Of a stretch of DNA of 64,000 nucleotides, positions 45,773 to 57,229 are shown piece after piece. The stretch is from Bemisia tabaci. Lineage: Eukaryota > Arthropoda > Insecta > Hemiptera > Aleyrodidae. Below the pieces are notes generated by a model that did no database searches, was not told the origin of the DNA, and saw only the letters and a program-made list of their open reading frames with translations. The stretch is from the NCBI RefSeq assembly GCF_918797505.1, contig NC_092793.1, positions 43,078,243 to 43,142,242 on the forward strand. Direction: 5' to 3'. Both the position numbers and the translations under genes were made by a program. The stretch's first letter is position 1, and each line of letters begins with the position of its first letter.

Positions 45773-48174
45773 TTAGGAGGGCGACGACTTAGGCCGTAAA
45801 AAGCCGTCACTGGAACAACGGTGGGTTTGATGGACACAGTACCTAATGGAACGATTTTGGATTTTTGAAAATCTGACCAAAAATTCGAGTTTCCGGTCGA
45901 AAATTATCCCCCGACACAAATTTTCACAAAAATCCGTCGAAAAGTACCCCCTATCACCTGGAATTTCGTCTTGAATGCTGTGACGTCACGCGACACGATT
46001 GAACCTGTTCAGTGCGGTGACGCGCGTAAACAACTTCGCGGTGCGTTAAGGGGGAACAAGGATTAAAAATATCGAATTTTCACCGTTATGTAGGTATGTT
46101 ATGAACGACCCCTTTCTGACTTTGACTAAGTATGTCCGTTCAGAAAACCACTTTCTATCACTAACATCAGTAAATTTATCCTGTTTTGATCGAAAAACGA
46201 AGTTTATCAAAAGGATAGCAAAAACCATTCATCCGGGAGAAATTCAGGACATTAAAAATAATTGAGTACTAAGCAGGAATTTTCTACGTAAAAATGGAAA
46301 ATACTTTGGCGTTTATATTTTCGCGTACACATATTAGCGTACATATACTTTATAGCGCACATACGAATGTTTATATTTGTGAAAAGTGGCGGGAAACTTC
46401 GTCATCTGATAGCTTTAAAGACGTACCTACATTATTTTGGTGACGTGTCTATAATTCTGACAACACCTTTATCTCTGCACTTTTTGTTGACTTCCTCTGT
46501 AATGAAAAAATTATGGAAATTTTCTATGCGTCATAGGAGTGTACCTATCAAACAAAAATTCACGTCAATTATGCTTTAAGAAAAAAAAGTATTTGAACAA
46601 TGATGAAAATAAAAGAAAAATACTTGACAACCTCGGAAATTTACGTTCTATCAGCTGAAACTCTTCATCTAGTGTACCAAGGGATATTTCCAGCATTTTT
46701 TTTTTTTATAAAACTACCAATCTCGAAGAAGTATCTGCTTTTCCTTGTGTGTAAAAGTTATAACCTTGGAAAAATAAGGCAAATAGTGAAAAGCGTCACC
46801 AGAATTGTAACTAATCGCAGTTTTCTAACAATAAAACTCATTTCACAATCAAACGAAACCGTAAAGGGATGTAGGTATATGGCTTCAGAACATGTTTGGA
46901 TTTCATAGTTTTAAGAACTTTTTTTAGAAAAAAAATTGAAAACCTCAATTCTCCTGTTAAATAAAATCGTTCCATATAGCGCGGTCGAAATGGCAGAAGT
47001 GACAAGTTTTTACTTAAATTACGAATAGTTTACCTACTTCCATTTTTTCAGAGAGCATTTTTAATGGCCAAGATTCACATAGGTACCTGTAATAATTTAT
47101 TATCAACTCTCGAACGTCTAATGACGACGCGACGTGAAGTGGGAAGAAATGCGGGTCTTTTTCGTAATGATGGATAGAAATAAAGGAAGCGAGAGGGGAA
47201 GAGGGAGTAGATACGCGGGCGCAAGTTGAGAAGTCGAGGACTCGGGAAAAGAATCGGTTTTATGAGTGAGCTAGCTGTGCGGTCTGCAGTGAGACATTGA
47301 CGGTTGAATAGCGACGTCTCATCGAATTAATGTTCACTGTCAGACCTCACACAAGCAGGTCGCCTTTTGCTCTTAGACTTTTTCTATTTTATTTTATTGA
47401 TCTTTATAACTTATTCACTTTTAAATACTTCACAACCGCACTCATAAGCAGTTACAGTAAGCAGCTGCAACTCAGCTTGCCATAAAACGAACGTAAACTC
47501 TCAACATTTTTGAAGTTGTTTCAAGTACCTAGACGTAACGCGAGATACGCCCAAATACATTTTGTGCAGAACCAACCCTTTTATACGGTAATTTTACAAT
47601 ACGTCCTGTCGGAATTTTACGCTGTCCGAATCTGTGCTTGGAATTCAGGTTTTATTTTCCGACTTAAGCTACCTACTTGTAAAATACTGAATTTGCCATC
47701 ACCGTAACCTGTAATTAATTAGGTAACGAAAATTCCAACTTGAACGATTTATTCGAGGAATACATATACGAGAATCGTCCAGAGAGTAAATTTACCGATT
47801 CGTTATCTCCTAAACTAGAATAATTAGAGACAATCCAGGGGAAAATATGCCACTTTATATCGTCGAGGGGGGGGGGGGGGGGGGGGCCATTACGCCACCG
47901 GACGCGCGCTATTTGATTTGCTTGTTTTTGAGGGACCCGCACATTCACCGTGAGAAGAGTGAAGGTATTTTTTGAGGGATAAGCATTGACTCAGCAGCAG
48001 TTTTAATGTGGTATAGTTGACGGTTAAAAACTTCTTAATTAAAGCAGGATTTAAAAACAGTTTGTGTAAGAACTTCCTCCCTGTGACTCACTGTTCGACG
48101 AAAAGTTAGTTCAAAATCTTTTCTCAAGAATCTTTTCTTGCTGATCCACTCGTCAGCTCTGTAAATATTTGTCG

Positions 48175-48252
48175 CCACTACCGGGATTCGAACCCGTAGC
48201 CTATTGACCCAGTGTCTGACGCGCTGACTTCTAGGCCAACCTGACATGCCCG
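48175..48252 (-). tRNA. Isolated tRNA-like unit
   Basis: The minus strand has a perfect B box and T arm (ACGGG-TTCGAAT-CCCGG) and an A-box-like TTGGCCTAGAAGTC. The acceptor ends do not pair well. No TIR of the CCCAAGTAGCA type was found nearby, so this is a SINE or tRNA relic of unknown origin. Confidence 0.5.
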
Positions 48253-49091
48253 GTTCTTTCTCAATACACATGACATTTTCTACAGTCATTTTTTATTTCA
48301 GACGATTTTAGAATTAACTTGAAACGATTTTACGTTGATGTTACGCCAAAGATACAATCGAACGAGGACTCAGGACCTTCCATACATGAAATAACGCCGG
48401 GAGAAAAATCGATCCCCGCATCCTATTCTCCATACCTATTTATTCGTGCTTTGGGATTAAGAGGGCATACCACAGGTTCGCCTTGAGGCGAGGCCCCTAC
48501 CGACCACCAGCCTAAGGCCGGCACAAAAGGTATCCCAACCTTCGAAGGGTTCATAATTATCACTGAACATCAAGGAGCAGCGACAAAGTTTAACGGCAAG
48601 AAAGAGTTGACGTTGGACCAGAGTCAAAACTTGAGAGGGGATCCTAGGAAGGAAACTGAGTATCGACAGGTGTAGAATGTCAGGGAGCTTCCGCTTTACC
48701 TGAGACCTTCCGCCGTTTGCACCCACCTCCACTTTAATACCCATTCCCAGCACCTCTTTCCAAATTATACTACCTACACCACCGGAAAATATGTATACTG
48801 TTCCCCTCTTCGTTTTTTCCTCCCTTCTTCCGTGTCAGCGCGAGACATGTTAATTTATAATGCAACTCTAGTTACTTTCAGTCGTCACGCAGTTGCTCTC
48901 ATCAGACCTTCGATCGGAATCCATACCAACTATGTTAGCTCTCAGGTCTCCTACATTTTCACGTCTGGTAAGTGGTAACACTTCTAGCTCTAGCGTTCTA
49001 TAGGACCGATTTTCATTATTTTTGCGCCTATCGACGGGTACCTAGGTAAACCCGCTCTATTTACATTTTGGAAATACGGCCCAGGTTTATG

Positions 49092-49868
49092 TACAGGGTG
49101 ATCCAAAAGTCCCTTCCCCCCCCCCTCTAACTTTTTACCTAATTGAGGTAAAGATTTGAAACTCGGGGGATATTCCTAGGTCAAAGGAAGCTACTTTTTG
49201 GCCCCCCTAAAATTTTCAGGGGGCCCTCCATAGGGGGGCAACGGCCCCCAACTTTTAATTTTCAAATGGGAAGACCCCCTTTGTGATAGCTCGTTTGAAA
49301 GAACATAAAAAAAGAAAACTTTTCGCGCAAACCCGAAGTCAATATCTCAAACCGGTTCAAAATGGCGGCCGGTTAAAGTTCAAAATGGCCGAAAATTCAC
49401 ATCGATTATTTGTCGATGGATTTGCGCAAAAATCGGTATGTATGGGTATTTTGACACGAGAAAATCGAATTTGACGTTAGTTTATCAAAAAACCCAAATT
49501 CTCGTGTCAAAATACCCATACATACCGATTTTCGCGCAAATCCATCGACAAATAACCGATGTGAATTTTTGGCCATTTTGAACTTTAACCGGCCGCCATT
49601 TTGAAACAATTTGAGATATTGACTTCGAGTTTGCGCGAAAAGTTTTCTTTTTTTATGTTCTTTCAAACGAGCTATCACAAAAGGGGTCTTCCCATTTGAA
49701 AATTAAAAGTTGGGGGCCGTTGCTCCCCTAAGGAGGGCCCCCCTGAAAATTTTAGGGGGGCCAAAAAGTAGCTACCTTTGACCTAGGAATATCCCCGAAG
49801 TTTCAAATCTTTACCTCAATTCGGTAAAAAGTTAGAGGGGGTGGAAGGGACTTTTGGATCACCCTGTA
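49092..49868. mobile_element. TACAGGGTG-ended palindrome, first copy
   Basis: It begins TACAGGGTGATCCAAAAGTC and ends with the mirror GACTTTTGGATCACCCTGTA, allowing for one base. The arms meet near 49480 with almost no loop. The same peptide (MIARLKEHKKRKLF) can be read inward from both ends, which is a result of the symmetry and not a gene. Terminal TA on both sides may be a TA target duplication. Confidence 0.8.
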
Positions 49869-49910
49869 TAATATGTGGTGAAGTTGTGAATTCTCCAATA
49901 TAAACAATGT

Positions 49911-52347
49911 AAAGGACGACGGACCGGTCTTATGGGAAAAGTGGGCCCGGTTAAATCGGCTGGCGTTTTGATATGTTGTAGGTCTTAACCTACTGATCAA
50001 AAGTGTCAATGGGCACTTCTCCCTATCTCGAAGTTTTACCCCCCATTTTGGGGGTCAAAGTTGCCAATTCGGCGTATATTTGGCAGTTTTGACACCCGGG
50101 TTTATTGGTCGCCTATGAGATTCTTTGATGGTTTCTTGAGTCTTTTGTATCCTCTGAATAGGCTAGAGACCATCCAAACTCAAAAACTGACAATTTCGCC
50201 TTATGAGTAAGGGGGGGGGGGGGGTGTTCACGCCACCGATTTCAGAGTCGGCGAGCCGCATTAAACCGATTCTTTCGCCATGTTTTGGAGAATTTTTTAT
50301 GCAAATGATTGCGACTGCATCTTGAAAGGTCGACTAAGATGCAGCTCAGAATATACCCCCGGGCGGGAGGGGGGAGGGAGGGGGGTGCGACCGAACTCGA
50401 GCAGCGTAACTGGCTTGCGCGGGTCGGATCAAACCGATCCTTCTATTATGTTTTGGAGAACTTTTTTGCAAGTGACTCAGGCTGCTTCTTGAAAGGTCTA
50501 CTAAGATGCAGCTCAAAATATACCTCCCCCCCCCCCCCCCGAAGCGAAAACTGGGCCGAAAAGCCGACCGAACTCGGGCAGCGAAACTAGCTCTCGCGAG
50601 TTGCATCAAACCGATGATTTTGTCATGTTTTGGAGTTTTTTTTCCATCCCAATGAAACAGACTGCATTTCGAAGTGTCGACTGAGATGGAGCACGGAATA
50701 TGCTGTATGAGAAAGGAGGTTTCTCAATCCGCACCCTCCCTCGCAATAGGATCTCTCAGCATAGGTCAGTGTGGCACTGACACTAGTATAGTGGCATTTT
50801 TTACGTAATCAGAAAATCTAAGAAAAAAACAAGGTCATGTACTTCTTCTTTTTAATTTTTTTCTTTTCAAAAGCAAATAACCCTTCCCCTCGTCGAAATT
50901 CTGAAATGCATCAGGATATACTGAAAATTGAATGATGCGTTAAACGGTATGAAGTTTTAATCGTCCTAGCCACATTCAAAAGTGTCACTCTACTAGTGTC
51001 AGTGCCACACTGACCTATGCTGAGAGATCCTATTGCGAGGGAGGGTGCGGATTGAGAAGCCTCCTTTCTCATACAGCATATTCCGTGCTCCATCTCAGTC
51101 GACCTTCCGAAATGCAGTCTGTTTCATTGGGATAAAAAAAAAAAAAACTCCAAAACATGACAAAATCATCGGTCAACCTACCAACCCATCAACCGATCAA
51201 CAATCTAACTCGGGCAACTTTCGCTGCCCGAGTTCGGTCGGCTTTTCGGCCCAGTTTTCGCTTCGGGGGGGGGGGGGGAGGTATATTTTGAGCTGCATCT
51301 TAGTAGACCTTTCAAGAAGCAGCCTGAGTCACTTGCAAAAAAGTTCTCCAAAACATAATAGAAGGATCGGTTTGATCCTAGAGTCCCTTTATACCCAGAG
51401 TTACGACAACTCACTTTTGGTTGGGCCAGGGTTGGGCTGAAAGTGGCCTAAAAAAAAATCCAATTCTGATTGGTTCTCGCTCATGGAGGCCGAAACGAGT
51501 GCACCAAGATGGCGGTACCTCGTATGTGAACAAGAATAATGAAAATATTACCTAATTGTGGTTTATCAAGAGTAAATTGTTATTTCCATCGGTCCAAAAT
51601 GAAAATAGATCAAGAAATTATTCACAAACCAATCTCATTTTCTTTTTAATTGATCAATTTGTTGATGTTGTTGTTTCTGTGTGACAGACATCGCAGGATT
51701 CCTGATCCTTATCCCTCAATATCGTTCGTTTGGGTGCACTCGTTTCGGCCTCCATGGCCAGCCAAGGCCGGCTGTCAGTCAGCTGATAATCGAGTTGTCG
51801 TAACTCTGGGTATAAAGGGACTCTATTTGATCCGACCCGCGCAAGCCAGTTACGCTGCTCGAGTTCGGTCGCACCCCCCCCCCTCCCCCCTCCCGCCCGG
51901 GGGTATATTCTGAGCTGCATCTTAGTCGACCTTTCAAGATGCAGTCGCAATCATTTGCATAAAAAATTCTCCAAAACATGGCGAAAGAATCGGTTTAATG
52001 CGGCTCGCCGACTCTGAAATCGGTGGCGTGAACACCCCCCCCCCCCCTTACTCATAAGGCGAAATTGTCAGTTTTTGAGTTTGGATGGTCTCTAGCCTAT
52101 TCAGAGGATACAAAAGACTCAAGAAACCATCAAAGAATCTCATAGGCGACCAATAAACCCGGGTGTCAAAACTGCCAAATATACGCCGAATTGGCAACTT
52201 TGACCCCCAAAATGGGGGGTAAAACTTCGAGATAGGGAGAAATGCCCATTGACACTTTTGATCAGTAGGTTAAGACCTACAACATATCAAAACGCCAGCC
52301 GATTTAACCGGGCCCACTTTTCCCATAAGACCGGTCCGTCGTCCTTT
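49911..52347. repeat. 2.4-kb palindrome with a hAT-like insertion in one arm
   Basis: The left arm (49911-50795) starts AAAGGACGACGGACCGGTC. The right arm (50985-52347) ends GACCGGTCCGTCGTCCTTT. Mirrored internal marks include the poly-G/poly-C runs (50211 against 52036, 50528 against 51266) and CACACTGACCTATGCTGAGA near 51008. After removing the 455-bp insertion and duplication, the arms are about equal in length (about 0.9 kb). The loop is about 190 bp. Frames such as 50309-50590 and 51654-51950 are mirror images of each other and not genes. Confidence 0.85.
51379..51825. mobile_element. 447-bp hAT-like MITE with 8-bp target duplication
   Basis: The termini TAGAGTCCCTTTATACCCAG and CTGGGTATAAAGGGACTCTA are perfect mirrors and extend to about 33 bp. 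TTTGATCC flanks both sides (51371-51378 and 51826-51833). The other palindrome arm shows the uninterrupted site (GGATCAAACC near 50427). An 8-bp duplication with a TAGAG start is typical of hAT transposons. It has no transposase and is non-autonomous. Confidence 0.85.
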
Positions 52348-52454
52348 TCATTTTCCGTGTTGCTAGATGAACCGTCCGTTCCAATGTCCGTTCCATGTTG
52401 CTAGATGAACGCTAGACGTTCGAAAAGCTTCGGCTCCTACCACCTCTGCATGTA

Positions 52455-53669
52455 TACAGGGTGTCCCAAAAGTCCCTTCCACCGCCTCTAAAATTTTACC
52501 TAATTGATATTTTGAAACGAAACTTTGGGGATGTTCATCGATCAATGTTAGCTACTTTTGGGGCCCCCAAAATTTTCGCCCCCCCCCCCCCGTGGGGAGG
52601 GGTTGCGGACCCCAACTTTTTTTTTTCAAATAGCAACCCCTATCTTGTGATACCTCATTCGAAAAAGCATAAAAAAATTAAAAATTTTGGCGCAAACCGC
52701 AGATCAATATCTTAATTTTTGACCGAGTTATGATAGGTCAAAGGTCAAATTTGACCTATTTTCAAAAAATCATAACTCCGGTTCAAATTATCGTAATGAA
52801 AAAAATAAAACGAGAAAATTTACCAAATTGTAAGCACTTTTTAGTAAAAATCACAGAAATTACTTCAAACTAATTTTAAGGGGGGTTTCGGACCCCCAAA
52901 TGCGTCAATTCAAAGGTCATTCAATTTTACCGCGAAATAAGCCAATTTCCCCCAGATTTGCCTCCACATTAGTTCAGTAAGGTCAAAATCAGTTCAACAA
53001 TACGTTGGCAAGTCCCAAAATTTCGGGAAAAGTTAAAAAAAAAAAAATTTAAACGGTCAAATTTAATCACCTTAAAGTTCGTTTTTTTAAACTTTTCCCG
53101 AAATTTGGGGACTTACCAACGTAATGTTAAACTGATTTTGACCTTACTGAAGTGGTTTGGAGGCAAATCTGGGGGAAATTGGCTTATTTCGCGGTAAAAT
53201 TGAATGACCTTTGAATTGACGTATTTGGGGGTCCGAAACCCCCCTTAAAATTAGTTTGAAGTAATTTCTGTGATTTTTACTTAAAAGTGCTTACAATTTG
53301 GTAAATTTTCTCGTTTCATTTTCTTTCATTACGATAATTTGAACCGGAGTTATGATTTTTTGAAAATAGGTCAAATTTGACCTTTGACCTATCATAACTC
53401 GGTCAAAAATTAAGATATTAATCTGCGGTTTGCGCCAAAATTTTTAATTTTTTTATGCTCTTTCGAATGAGGTATCACAAGATAGGGGTTGCTATTTGAA
53501 AAAAAAAAGTTGGGGTCCGCAACCCCTCCCCACGGGGGGGGGGTCGAAAATTTTGGGGGGCCCCAAAAGTAGCAAACATTGATCGATGAACATCCCCAAA
53601 GTTTCGTTTGAAAATATCAATTAGATAAAATTTTAGAGGGGGTGGAAGGGACTTTTGGGACACCCTGTA
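52455..53669. mobile_element. TACAGGGTG-ended palindrome, second copy
   Basis: It begins TACAGGGTGTCCCAAAAGTC and ends with the mirror GACTTTTGGGACACCCTGTA, allowing small shifts. The arms of about 600 bp meet near 53060. The subterminal words (GATGTTCATCGATCAATG, GCGCAAACCGCAGATCAATA) mirror each other. It is a longer relative of 49092-49868, and part of 39890-39970 resembles its arm. No gene. Confidence 0.8.
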
Positions 53670-55059
53670 TGTAAGTAAAATAAACAAGTATGAGCATCAA
53701 GGTTCCTGTATTATTCCTTTTTATATCCGTCACAATTCGTTCCAGCGTTCTACCGGGCCGATTTTCATTAAATCTGTCACTATATCAACAGGTGCAATAT
53801 TCCCTCGATGAGCCCGCCAAATCGGAAAAATTACCGTGAGGCAATCTTGTATTTTCATTGATACAATATTTTCCAAAAAGTTGTCTCAAATGAGATTGTA
53901 TTAATCTCCGAATTTCCAACGAATAAGATTGCGTGAATACCTACCTAATATGAATGCGAAGTTGAGAAAAAAAATTGTTGGAAGCTTTGAAATAATAACT
54001 AATGCTAATATATGATTAATTTCCTGACAAGTTTGGATGAACCTTGAATCTCCGAATGTTCAACAAATACCTACCATTATATTAATAACTAGTCGTGATT
54101 AGCTCGCTTTGCGAGCTGACACGTCTAGCCGGGGAGTGCCCCTGGACCCCAGTTCTACGCTTCGCGACGAACTTGCGACTCGCTCCGCGAGCCGCCACCG
54201 CCCCGCACAGTTTTTAACATTGATGAGGAGACAACATCTATGTCTTAATCTTCTTTTTCACCAAGTTTTACAGAAATTGATGTTCTAGAAGTCCGGACCG
54301 CGTTTTCGTGGGGGGCCGCCATCTTGGATTTGGAAATGTTGAAAATCTGACCAAAAATGCGAGTTTTCCGTCGAAATACACCTCCTAATACCGAATTTCA
54401 CAAAAATCGATGGATCGGAAGCCAAGATAGCAATTTAGACCACGTTCGTCATCTTGGATTTTTGAATTTTGAAAATCGGACCTTAAATTCTAATTTTCTA
54501 TCGAAATATACTCCCTAATACCGAATTTCACAAAAATCGATTGATATCAGGAAGCTATATAGCACTTTAGGCCACGGCCGCCATCTTGGATTTTGAAAAT
54601 CTGACCAAAAATTCGAGTTCCCCGTCGAAAAGTACCCTGGATCTCCGAGTTTCACAAATCCTAAATCCTAAAGGTCCTAAATCCTAAAGGTCCTAAAACC
54701 TTAAATTTCGTCTACAAGGCAGTGACGTCACGCAACAGGATTGAACCTGTTCGGCGCGATGCGCGTAAACAACCGCGTATCTCCAATGTAATACTATATG
54801 GAGAAATAACTTTTCGCTCTTGCGGGCATCCAAGGCAGCGGATTTGAATGGGAATAATTTTAATCAACTCCTCATTACAGTAGCTAAGCGTGTACCAATT
54901 TTAAAGGAAATCGCTTCGGCCAATTTTTATCTAGGGGGGCAGAGTGAGTGGGAACAGCAACTTTATATAGAGTAATAATAGAAATGCAACATTGAGGAAA
55001 AAAGGTTGTAGGAAGCTCGGGGGTAATAGCTAATGCTATTATTTGATAACCTGTAATCT
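53670..55059. other. Mostly unassigned sequence, with GC-rich hairpins
   Basis: Around 54098-54200 the sequence turns GC-rich with small hairpins (GCTCGCTTTGCGAGC and GACTCGCTCCGCGAGCC) and CCGGGGAGTGCCCCTGG. 54260-54640 holds three units of a 130-132-bp repeat (listed separately). Nothing codes for a recognisable protein. Confidence 0.4.
54260..54640 (+). repeat. Three tandem units of about 131 bp
   Basis: ATCTTGGATT occurs at 54321, 54451 and 54583. Each copy is followed by TTGAAAATCTGACC or a variant and a CGTCGAAA word. The spacing is 130 and 132 bp. A diverged relative lies at 45850-46040, followed in both places by GTGACGTCACGC. Confidence 0.7.
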
Positions 55060-55064
55060 TGACG

Positions 55065-56000
55065 AGAAAATCTCATAGAGTACAATAGAGTCGCAAAGCA
55101 CTGGATCGCCGTTGAAGTCACTTTTCGAGGCTGTTTTGTCCAGTTCTCCGGAGACTAGTGTGCGGCGACTAGCGACGACGCATACGCAGAGACTCGCGCT
55201 CAGCGCTCCCCACCTCCCCACTCCCGACTCGGCTCCGTTCGTCGGCTAGGTCCACACACATTGAACCAGCCAAGTAGGCCGGTAATAAGTCTGAAATTGA
55301 GTCCATATATGAATATTATCCAGGAGTAACATACATTAATGGATTCATTATGGCTTTGGATATCTATTTAAAGCAAAATTTGTACAAATTAATACCGATG
55401 GAATTTAAAAAAGTCGAAAAAATACAAGCAGTCCTTGATTTCTCCATAAGCCACCGTGTTAAAAAATTCCGGTTGGTTCACACTTGGTATAAGTCAGAAA
55501 TTAAATCCCTGTATGAATATTATCCAGGAGTAATATACATCAATGGATTCATTATGGCTTTGACTATCTAATTATAGCAAAATTTGCACAAATTAATATC
55601 GATGGAATTAAAAAATGTCGAAAAAACACAGGCAGTCGTTGCTTTTCCCGTAGGTAAGCCGCCGTGATAAGAAATGCTGGTTGGTTCACACTTGGTATAA
55701 GTCAGAAATTAAATCCCAATATGAACATTATCCAGGAGTAATATACATCAATGGATTCATTATGGCTTTGACTACCTTTAAATAGCAAAATTTGCAAAAA
55801 TTAATGCTGATTGAATTATAAAATACCTAAAAAACACAAGCAATTCTTGATTTCTCCATAAGCCGCCGTGTTACAAAATGCCGTTGGGTTCACAAATGGT
55901 TCACAATTTTCGGAGCACACGCGGCTCGGAAACGCCTGTTAATGGATTGGCTTCATCGGCGCTCCAGTACTTTGCGACTCTATTGTACTCTATGGAAAAT
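55065..56000. repeat. Inverted termini enclosing a 204-208-bp tandem repeat
   Basis: CATAGAGTACAATAGAGTCG (about 55075) is mirrored at about 55974-55993. Between them ATTATCCAGGAGTAA starts at 55315, 55519 and 55727, giving three units of 204 and 208 bp. The frame at 55350-55571 crosses the units and is not conserved between them, so I do not call it a gene. Confidence 0.7.
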
Positions 56001-56049
56001 CTCCGGCGGGGATACCCTGGGGTTAAAGCACTGCTTCAGTGCTACCTAT

Positions 56050-56673
56050 GGGCCTGTTGCAAACTTTTGCTAGAGCAAAAATAAGAGTTGTTTCCCATAG
56101 ATGATGCCTGAATAATCACAATGAGCGCATCGGCAAAGTCTGAAATGCTCTCATATCTTCACAATCTGCGTAAGAAATTTGCGGGTTTTTGAGATTCCCG
56201 CTTCAAAAACGATACTACCGCACAGGTGAACATTTTGCTAGAGGAGTCGCTCCATCGTCGGCAATATTCATCATGGCTGACGCTCCTGCAGTTTCGCGCG
56301 TAATTCGAGGAGAGTTTAGGTCAATCAAGGTAGGCGAGAAAAATATGAACGTAGACACGCCGATTGTTGTCTGGTCTTATACTGGGCAGGTGTTATCTCG
56401 TCCCATCACACGTGTTTTGGCGGATTGACGTCAGTCATGATGAATATTGCCGAGAATGGAACGACTCCTCTGACAAAATGGTCACCTGTGCCGTAGTATC
56501 GTTTTTGAAGCGGGAAGCTAAAAAAAAACAAAAAAAAAACACAAATTTCTTACGCAGATTGTGAAGTTATGAGTGCATTTCAGACTTTGCCGATGCGCTC
56601 ATCGTGATTTTTGAGGCATTATCTATAAGAAACAACTCTTAGTTTTGCTCTGGCAAAAGTTTTCAACAGGCCC
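56050..56673. mobile_element. GGGCCTGTTGCAAA-ended palindrome
   Basis: The left end GGGCCTGTTGCAAACTTTTG is mirrored by CAAAAGTTTTCAACAGGCCC with one change. The arms of about 230 bp include GATGAGCGCATCGG-like and CACAGGTGAACATTT words in mirror positions. The loop is about 150 bp. AT lies just outside each end. Confidence 0.75.
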
Positions 56674-56864
56674 ATTATCACCTGCTCAATATTGATTCGT
56701 GGATTACTTCACATAACCCAGGCTATTCAGTGATAATGACCTTGATGAACGAGGGGCAAGGCTGGAGCCGAGCTAAACACAGATCCGGCCGAGAAATCGG
56801 GGAAGCGTACTTCAGTTCAGAAAATACAGGAAAGTAGAAGACTTTCCGGTCTGCAGCTTTGCAA

Positions 56865-57110
56865 TAGACCTATTGCAAACTATTGCTAGAGAAAAAATAA
56901 GAAATGTTACTCATGGAGAGGGTCTCAAAAGTAAAGATGAGCGCATCGGCAAAGTCGGAAATGCACTTCTTACTTCACAATTTGCATAAGAAATTTGCGT
57001 TTTTTCGAGCTTCCCGCGTCAAAAACGATACCACGGCACAGGTGAACATTTCGTTAGAGGAGTCATTCCACCCAACCCCTACTCTCCAGAACACTACGGA
57101 ATATTCAACA
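56865..57110. repeat. Third arm copy of the 56050 palindrome
   Basis: TATTGCAAACTATTGCTAGA, GAGCGCATCGGCAAAGT and CACAGGTGAACATTTCG follow in the same order as the left arm at 56055-56250. There is no mirror partner to the right, so this is a solo arm. Confidence 0.7.
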
Positions 57111-57229
57111 CAGCCGACGCCAATCCGCCAAAACACATGTGGCACGACGATGATTCTGACCACCTGATAATAATCTGCGTGTTTACATTCACATTTGTCT
57201 AGTGTTGACAGATACCCTAGTGGCAACCA

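Larger units (their letters stand above)
44583..49091. other. Unassigned sequence with isolated repeats
   Basis: No gene is supported. Recognised items are a TACTTTTGGGACACC remnant near 44947 (related to the palindrome 52455-53669), a G13 run at 44927, a stem-loop at 45684-45772, a segment at 45850-46040 related to 54590-54780, a G20 run at 47867-47886 and a tRNA-like unit at 48175-48252. Frames such as 46600-46908 and 48457-48753 have no familiar motif. Confidence 0.4.

Noticed and set aside
46600..46908. 102-residue frame in unassigned DNA
   Set aside because: Low-complexity, Lys/Ile/Phe-rich translation typical of AT-rich non-coding DNA. No motif.
47100..47500. Possible host promoter or first exon (less repetitive patch)
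   Set aside because: No coding frame, no recognisable core promoter set and no adjacent gene. Nothing specific can be claimed.
49283..49678. Two near-identical peptides on opposite strands
   Set aside because: They are the two arms of a palindrome read inward, so the similarity is structural and not evidence of coding.
50309..51979. Several mirrored frames of 66-98 residues
   Set aside because: Same reason: arms of the 49911-52347 palindrome, with Gly/Pro runs from poly-G/C.
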